DNA of 25,380 bases, taken from J061 sp003695725 [NCBI: Candidatus Schekmanbacteria bacterium] (GTDB lineage: Bacteria; Schekmanbacteria; GWA2-38-11). The notes beneath the pieces were generated by a model that was not told where the DNA came from, ran no database searches, and saw only the letters and a list, made by a program, of their open reading frames with translations. Positions 22,532 to 25,380 of the stretch are shown piece by piece (position 1 is the first letter of the stretch; every line of letters starts with the position of its first letter). A program made the position numbers and the translations under genes. Where the stretch lies: the NCBI GenBank assembly GCA_003695725.1, contig RFHX01000007.1:1-25380 (forward strand), written 5' to 3'.

Positions 22532-24049
22532 ATGAAGAAAATTTTAGCGGTTTTGGTTGGAGTTCTGATTCTTTGTTTTCTCCCTCTTTCCCATGCAAAA
22601 GCTGATACCCGCTCAGATGTAGAGAATCGGCTTGACCAGATTGAAAAAGAATTGGCTGCTTTGAAGAAAGAAGTCAGCTCACAGAAAGAAGCATGGGAAA
22701 AGAACATTGGCTTCTTGAAAAGCATCAGGTTGGGTGGAGAAATCAGAACAAGATGGGAAATCCTCGATGCCTTTGATTTGGACAGAAACAACACAGATGA
22801 TTTCTTCTTGATCAGAACAAGATTTTCCATTGAAGCCACCCCTGTTGAAAATTTAAGAATTTTCATTCAGGCACAGGATGCAAGAGTTGGCGGTGATGAA
22901 AGAGATGTAAGAGGGGGAATGAGAGGCGATCTTCAGTATGTAAGATTTCAGTCCTTTCACGATGACAATAACCTCGATCTGAAACAGGGATATTTTGATA
23001 TTGCAAACCTCGGTGGGTTGCCTGTCACCTTGAGAATAGGTCGTCAGGTTCTTTCATATGGTGATGAAAGATTAGTTGGCGCAAATGACTGGGACAACTT
23101 TGGAAGAAGTTTTGACGCTGTAAAACTCATCATTGAACCAGCAGAAGGCGTTCAAGTAGATGCATGGTATGCAAAGGTTGTTGAAGAATTGAAGGATGAT
23201 CGTCTAGATGAAGACGATGATGTTGATTTCTATGGATTGTATATGACCACATCGAATTTTGAGGATGTTGGTCTTAAAACTATGGATCTCTATGGTTTGG
23301 TATTAAGGGACAGCGGTCTTGACAACACAATGAAACCTGGAACACTTATGCTCCCCGCTGGACTCGTTAGGGATCTTGATGCAAAGGACAGCGCAACAAT
23401 CTGGACAGTAGGAACCAGATTGGTTGGTGTATTGCCGATGTTGGAGACATTGGATTACAATGTTGAAACAGCAGTGCAGATGGGTTCAATCGGAGCAGAC
23501 ACCCATCATGCTTGGGCGATTCATGGCGAAGTTGGAATGAGCTTCCCTGATATTATGATGGCACCAAGAATTGGCGCCTTTTTTGCTCATGCGTCAGGTG
23601 ATTCTTCTCCATCAAGCGGTTCTTCAAATACATTTCTCAATCTCTTTCCTGAAAACCATGATAAGTATGGAAGAATCGATTTTATGAATTGGCAGAATAT
23701 GTATGATGTCGGCGGCAATATCACTATTAAGCCAATTGAAGGCCTTACCGCCATTATCGAGTATCACAACCTCCGCCTTGCGGAAGAGAATGATGCTTGG
23801 TATGGTTCACCAAGACCAGACCTCTATTTTATGTCAGGTAAGAGAGTCAATATAGATGGTGAGAATGGCGTTGGCGATGAAGTTGATCTAACCTTACAAT
23901 ATGATTACAATGAATATGTTTCATTCGAAGGTGGTTATTCACTCTTCATCCATGGCGACCTTATCAGAAGAGGCTTGGATAAAGGTGGATTCAGAACCAG
24001 CACCAACGAATCAAACTGGGGTTATCTCCAAGCAAAAGTTCACTTCTAA
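22532..24049 (+). CDS. Outer-membrane beta-barrel porin, alginate-export (AlgE) type
   Basis: A 505-residue outer-membrane protein. The Sec signal peptide is residues 1-24 (KKILAVLVGVLILCF then a SHAKA|D cleavage site). A short coiled coil follows (VENRLDQIEKELAALKKEV, about 30-48). Then comes a long run of alternating polar/hydrophobic strands beginning SIRLGGEIRTRWE, with family-like LRIGRQVLSYGDERLVG and DNFGRSFDAVKL, ending in an aromatic C-terminus (AKVHF) as outer-membrane barrels do. The coiled coil probably mediates trimerisation or peptidoglycan contact. This family forms diffusion pores for anionic polymers or small molecules; specificity is unknown. The ATG at 22532 follows AGGAGGG by about 7 bases. 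It is a single-gene unit with its own promoter and a strong terminator, suggesting high expression. Confidence 0.85.
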   Translation: MKKILAVLVGVLILCFLPLSHAKADTRSDVENRLDQIEKELAALKKEVSSQKEAWEKNIGFLKSIRLGGEIRTRWEILDAFDLDRNNTDDFFLIRTRFSIEATPVENLRIFIQAQDARVGGDERDVRGGMRGDLQYVRFQSFHDDNNLDLKQGYFDIANLGGLPVTLRIGRQVLSYGDERLVGANDWDNFGRSFDAVKLIIEPAEGVQVDAWYAKVVEELKDDRLDEDDDVDFYGLYMTTSNFEDVGLKTMDLYGLVLRDSGLDNTMKPGTLMLPAGLVRDLDAKDSATIWTVGTRLVGVLPMLETLDYNVETAVQMGSIGADTHHAWAIHGEVGMSFPDIMMAPRIGAFFAHASGDSSPSSGSSNTFLNLFPENHDKYGRIDFMNWQNMYDVGGNITIKPIEGLTAIIEYHNLRLAEENDAWYGSPRPDLYFMSGKRVNIDGENGVGDEVDLTLQYDYNEYVSFEGGYSLFIHGDLIRRGLDKGGFRTSTNESNWGYLQAKVHF

Positions 24050-24075
24050 GATTATTCAACAAGAAAGAAATTCAG

Positions 24076-24106
24076 AAGGGAGGACAGAAACTGTCCTCCC
24101 TTTTTT
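24076..24106 (+). terminator. Strong rho-independent terminator of the porin gene
   Basis: AAGGGAGGACAG (24076-24087), loop AAA, CTGTCCTCCCTT (24091-24102) and continuing T residues to 24106 give a 12-bp perfect GC-rich stem with a T-run, 27 bases after the porin stop. Confidence 0.95.
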
Positions 24107-24251
24107 ATTCACACAATATATTTGAAAAAACTTTACTTTCCAAAAACCCGAGACTTGTTTTAAGCAGGGAAACAAAAGGGATTATGAGAAAAGAATATCC
24201 CTTTCACGCTGGCATTCACTTAGACAGCGAGTGGGAGATCAATCTGATTTT

Positions 24252-25292
24252 CTAAATATCAACGACAACATAAAGACTGGTCGGGTCATCAGCCCTGCAA
24301 TTGAAGGCATCATTTATTTCATCGAATTTAAAGCGATGAGTGATTATTTCCTTTGTATCGACTGATCTTTGCTCTATCATCTGAAGACAATCCTTCATTT
24401 CTTTTATTGTATGTGTTGAAGAACCCTGCACGCGTAAGCTTTTGCTTAAAATTTTCCTAAAATTGAGTCCATCCTCCATTCCTCTTACAGCAAGGGCGAT
24501 ATATGTTCCTCCTTTTCTTAAAGAGTCAAGAGCAGGGTCAAGTGTTGGCGCATTTCCTCCTGCCAGCTCTATTGCAATGTCTGTACCTATTCCATCTGTT
24601 TGCCTTCGAATTTCTTCATCAGGTTTCGATATGCTTGCGTTGATGGTTACGCTTCCTGCTAATTTTTTGGCTATCGCAAGACGGGATTCATCGATATCGA
24701 CTGCAAAAATCTTTGGTATTCCAAGGGCTTTCAACTGCATAACCATCAAAAGCCCAAGATTACCTGTCCCAAAAACAGCTGCAGTATTGACACTTTGTAG
24801 ATCAATACCAGATGATTTTAGCCCATATAAATTTACTGCCATATGATGTGTAGGTAGAGCTTCTTCAAAGTCTATTTCATCATTGAAGTTAAGGGCTATA
24901 TCTTCTCGCGCAACTATATATTCTGAAAATACTCCCGGTATATGAAAACCAAATGCCTGAATGCTTGGGCAAAAGTTTTCCCTGCCTTTTTTGCAATTAT
25001 CACATTTGCCGCATCCCCAGAATGGCTGGACTACAACCCTTTCACCTTCCTTCAACGATTTTACTTTCCTGCCGACTTCTTCAACTATTCCCACTGCTTC
25101 ATGTCCCGGTGTATCACCATCTTTAAAGGGCATAACTGTCGGATTGTCATATTTCCTGAATCGATAAACATCAGTGCCTGAGACTGCGACGCACTTTACT
25201 CTGATCAGTACTTCGTCGTCCGAGGGCGCAGGTCGTGGTTTTTCTTCTATTACAAAACCTTCTTCAAATCCTCTAAACCGAGCTATTTTCAT
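24252..25292 (-). CDS. Medium-chain zinc-type dehydrogenase lacking a catalytic zinc ligand
   Basis: A 346-residue MDR-superfamily NAD(P)-dependent dehydrogenase (sorbitol/threonine dehydrogenase-like). GroES-like domain: PGHEAVGIVEEVG (H64), and the structural zinc lobe GCGKCDNCKKGRENFC with C94, C97, C100, C108 all present. Rossmann domain: AVFGTGNLGLL and FAVDIDESRL (Asp after the second strand favours NAD). The usual catalytic Cys of the CGTD motif is Ser here (VSGTD, S38) and the following His is Tyr; the third ligand region reads ALPTHHMAV. The enzyme may therefore lack the catalytic zinc or bind it differently. The ATG at 25292 has no good ribosome site but TATAAT lies 17 bases upstream. 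Convergent with the porin; the gap of about 200 bases holds the porin terminator. Confidence 0.82.
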   Translation of the reverse strand: MKIARFRGFEEGFVIEEKPRPAPSDDEVLIRVKCVAVSGTDVYRFRKYDNPTVMPFKDGDTPGHEAVGIVEEVGRKVKSLKEGERVVVQPFWGCGKCDNCKKGRENFCPSIQAFGFHIPGVFSEYIVAREDIALNFNDEIDFEEALPTHHMAVNLYGLKSSGIDLQSVNTAAVFGTGNLGLLMVMQLKALGIPKIFAVDIDESRLAIAKKLAGSVTINASISKPDEEIRRQTDGIGTDIAIELAGGNAPTLDPALDSLRKGGTYIALAVRGMEDGLNFRKILSKSLRVQGSSTHTIKEMKDCLQMIEQRSVDTKEIITHRFKFDEINDAFNCRADDPTSLYVVVDI

Positions 25293-25309
25293 CTTTGTGA
25301 ATTTTTAAA

Positions 25310-25315
25310 ATTATA
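25310..25315 (-). promoter_or_regulatory. TATAAT -10 element close to the dehydrogenase start
   Basis: On the - strand TATAAT lies 17 bases upstream of the ATG at 25292. No convincing -35 and no Shine-Dalgarno. A third example of the short-leader layout seen before 2843 and 10959. Confidence 0.35.
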
Positions 25316-25380
25316 GTTTCATTTGTTTTAGTAAATATAAGATATCCATAAAATAGATTAATTGCAAAAAATTTCAAAAA

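Noticed and set aside
1-25380. CRISPR arrays, tRNA, rRNA, IS elements, prophage genes
   Set aside because: No repeat-spacer pattern, cloverleaf-like sequence, transposase or phage structural gene was seen on either strand.

Overview
The window is AT-rich (roughly two thirds A+T by eye) and tightly packed with bacterial genes. An AlgE-like outer-membrane beta-barrel with a Sec signal peptide and a Tat-exported DUF362 protein point to a Gram-negative envelope. A clostridial-type 2[4Fe-4S] ferredoxin, a SPASM radical SAM enzyme and several redox enzymes suggest an anaerobe or microaerophile. There is no rRNA or housekeeping marker, so I would not go beyond an uncultured-type, low-GC Gram-negative bacterium. 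No photosynthesis gene is present.

Region 1 (about 60-6180, + strand) is a probable operon: amidohydrolase, geranylgeranyl-reductase-like flavoprotein, a 57-residue ferredoxin, a structured gap, a second copy of the flavoprotein, a bilin-reductase-like protein, a CPBP-like membrane protein and a small polytopic membrane protein. A second bilin-reductase-like gene faces the operon (6167-6859, -). Region 2 (6937-13103) holds a membrane-embedded spermidine-synthase-like protein and a SPASM radical SAM protein on the - strand. These are followed on the + strand by an isochorismatase-like hydrolase and a GT-C/TPR membrane protein. Region 3 (13105-14821, -) is a tandem pair of further bilin-reductase-like genes.

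Region 4 (15062-18429, -) carries a ChaB-like small protein, a DUF6485 Cys-rich protein next to a JAMM metallopeptidase, and an amidohydrolase plus Tat-DUF362 pair. Region 5 (18578-20675, -) has an ATPase/DUF4143 pseudogene interrupted only by TAA codons and a GT8-like glycosyltransferase. Region 6 (21105-25292) has a cysteine-desulfurase family enzyme, the porin with a clear terminator, and a medium-chain dehydrogenase that lacks a catalytic zinc ligand.

The main result is four paralogues of the ferredoxin-dependent bilin reductase family (PcyA/PebS/HY2/RCCR fold) in about 11 kb. They fall into two subtypes. The pair at 13.1 and 14.1 kb keeps the PebS-like Asn/Asp/Asp active-site set. The pair at 4.1 and 6.2 kb replaces the central Asp with Asn. 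Two of the four lie in or against an operon that also encodes a ferredoxin and two paralogous flavoproteins. I infer an undescribed ferredoxin-driven reduction system acting on a linear tetrapyrrole or another conjugated lipophilic substrate. No heme oxygenase is visible here, so the substrate is open.
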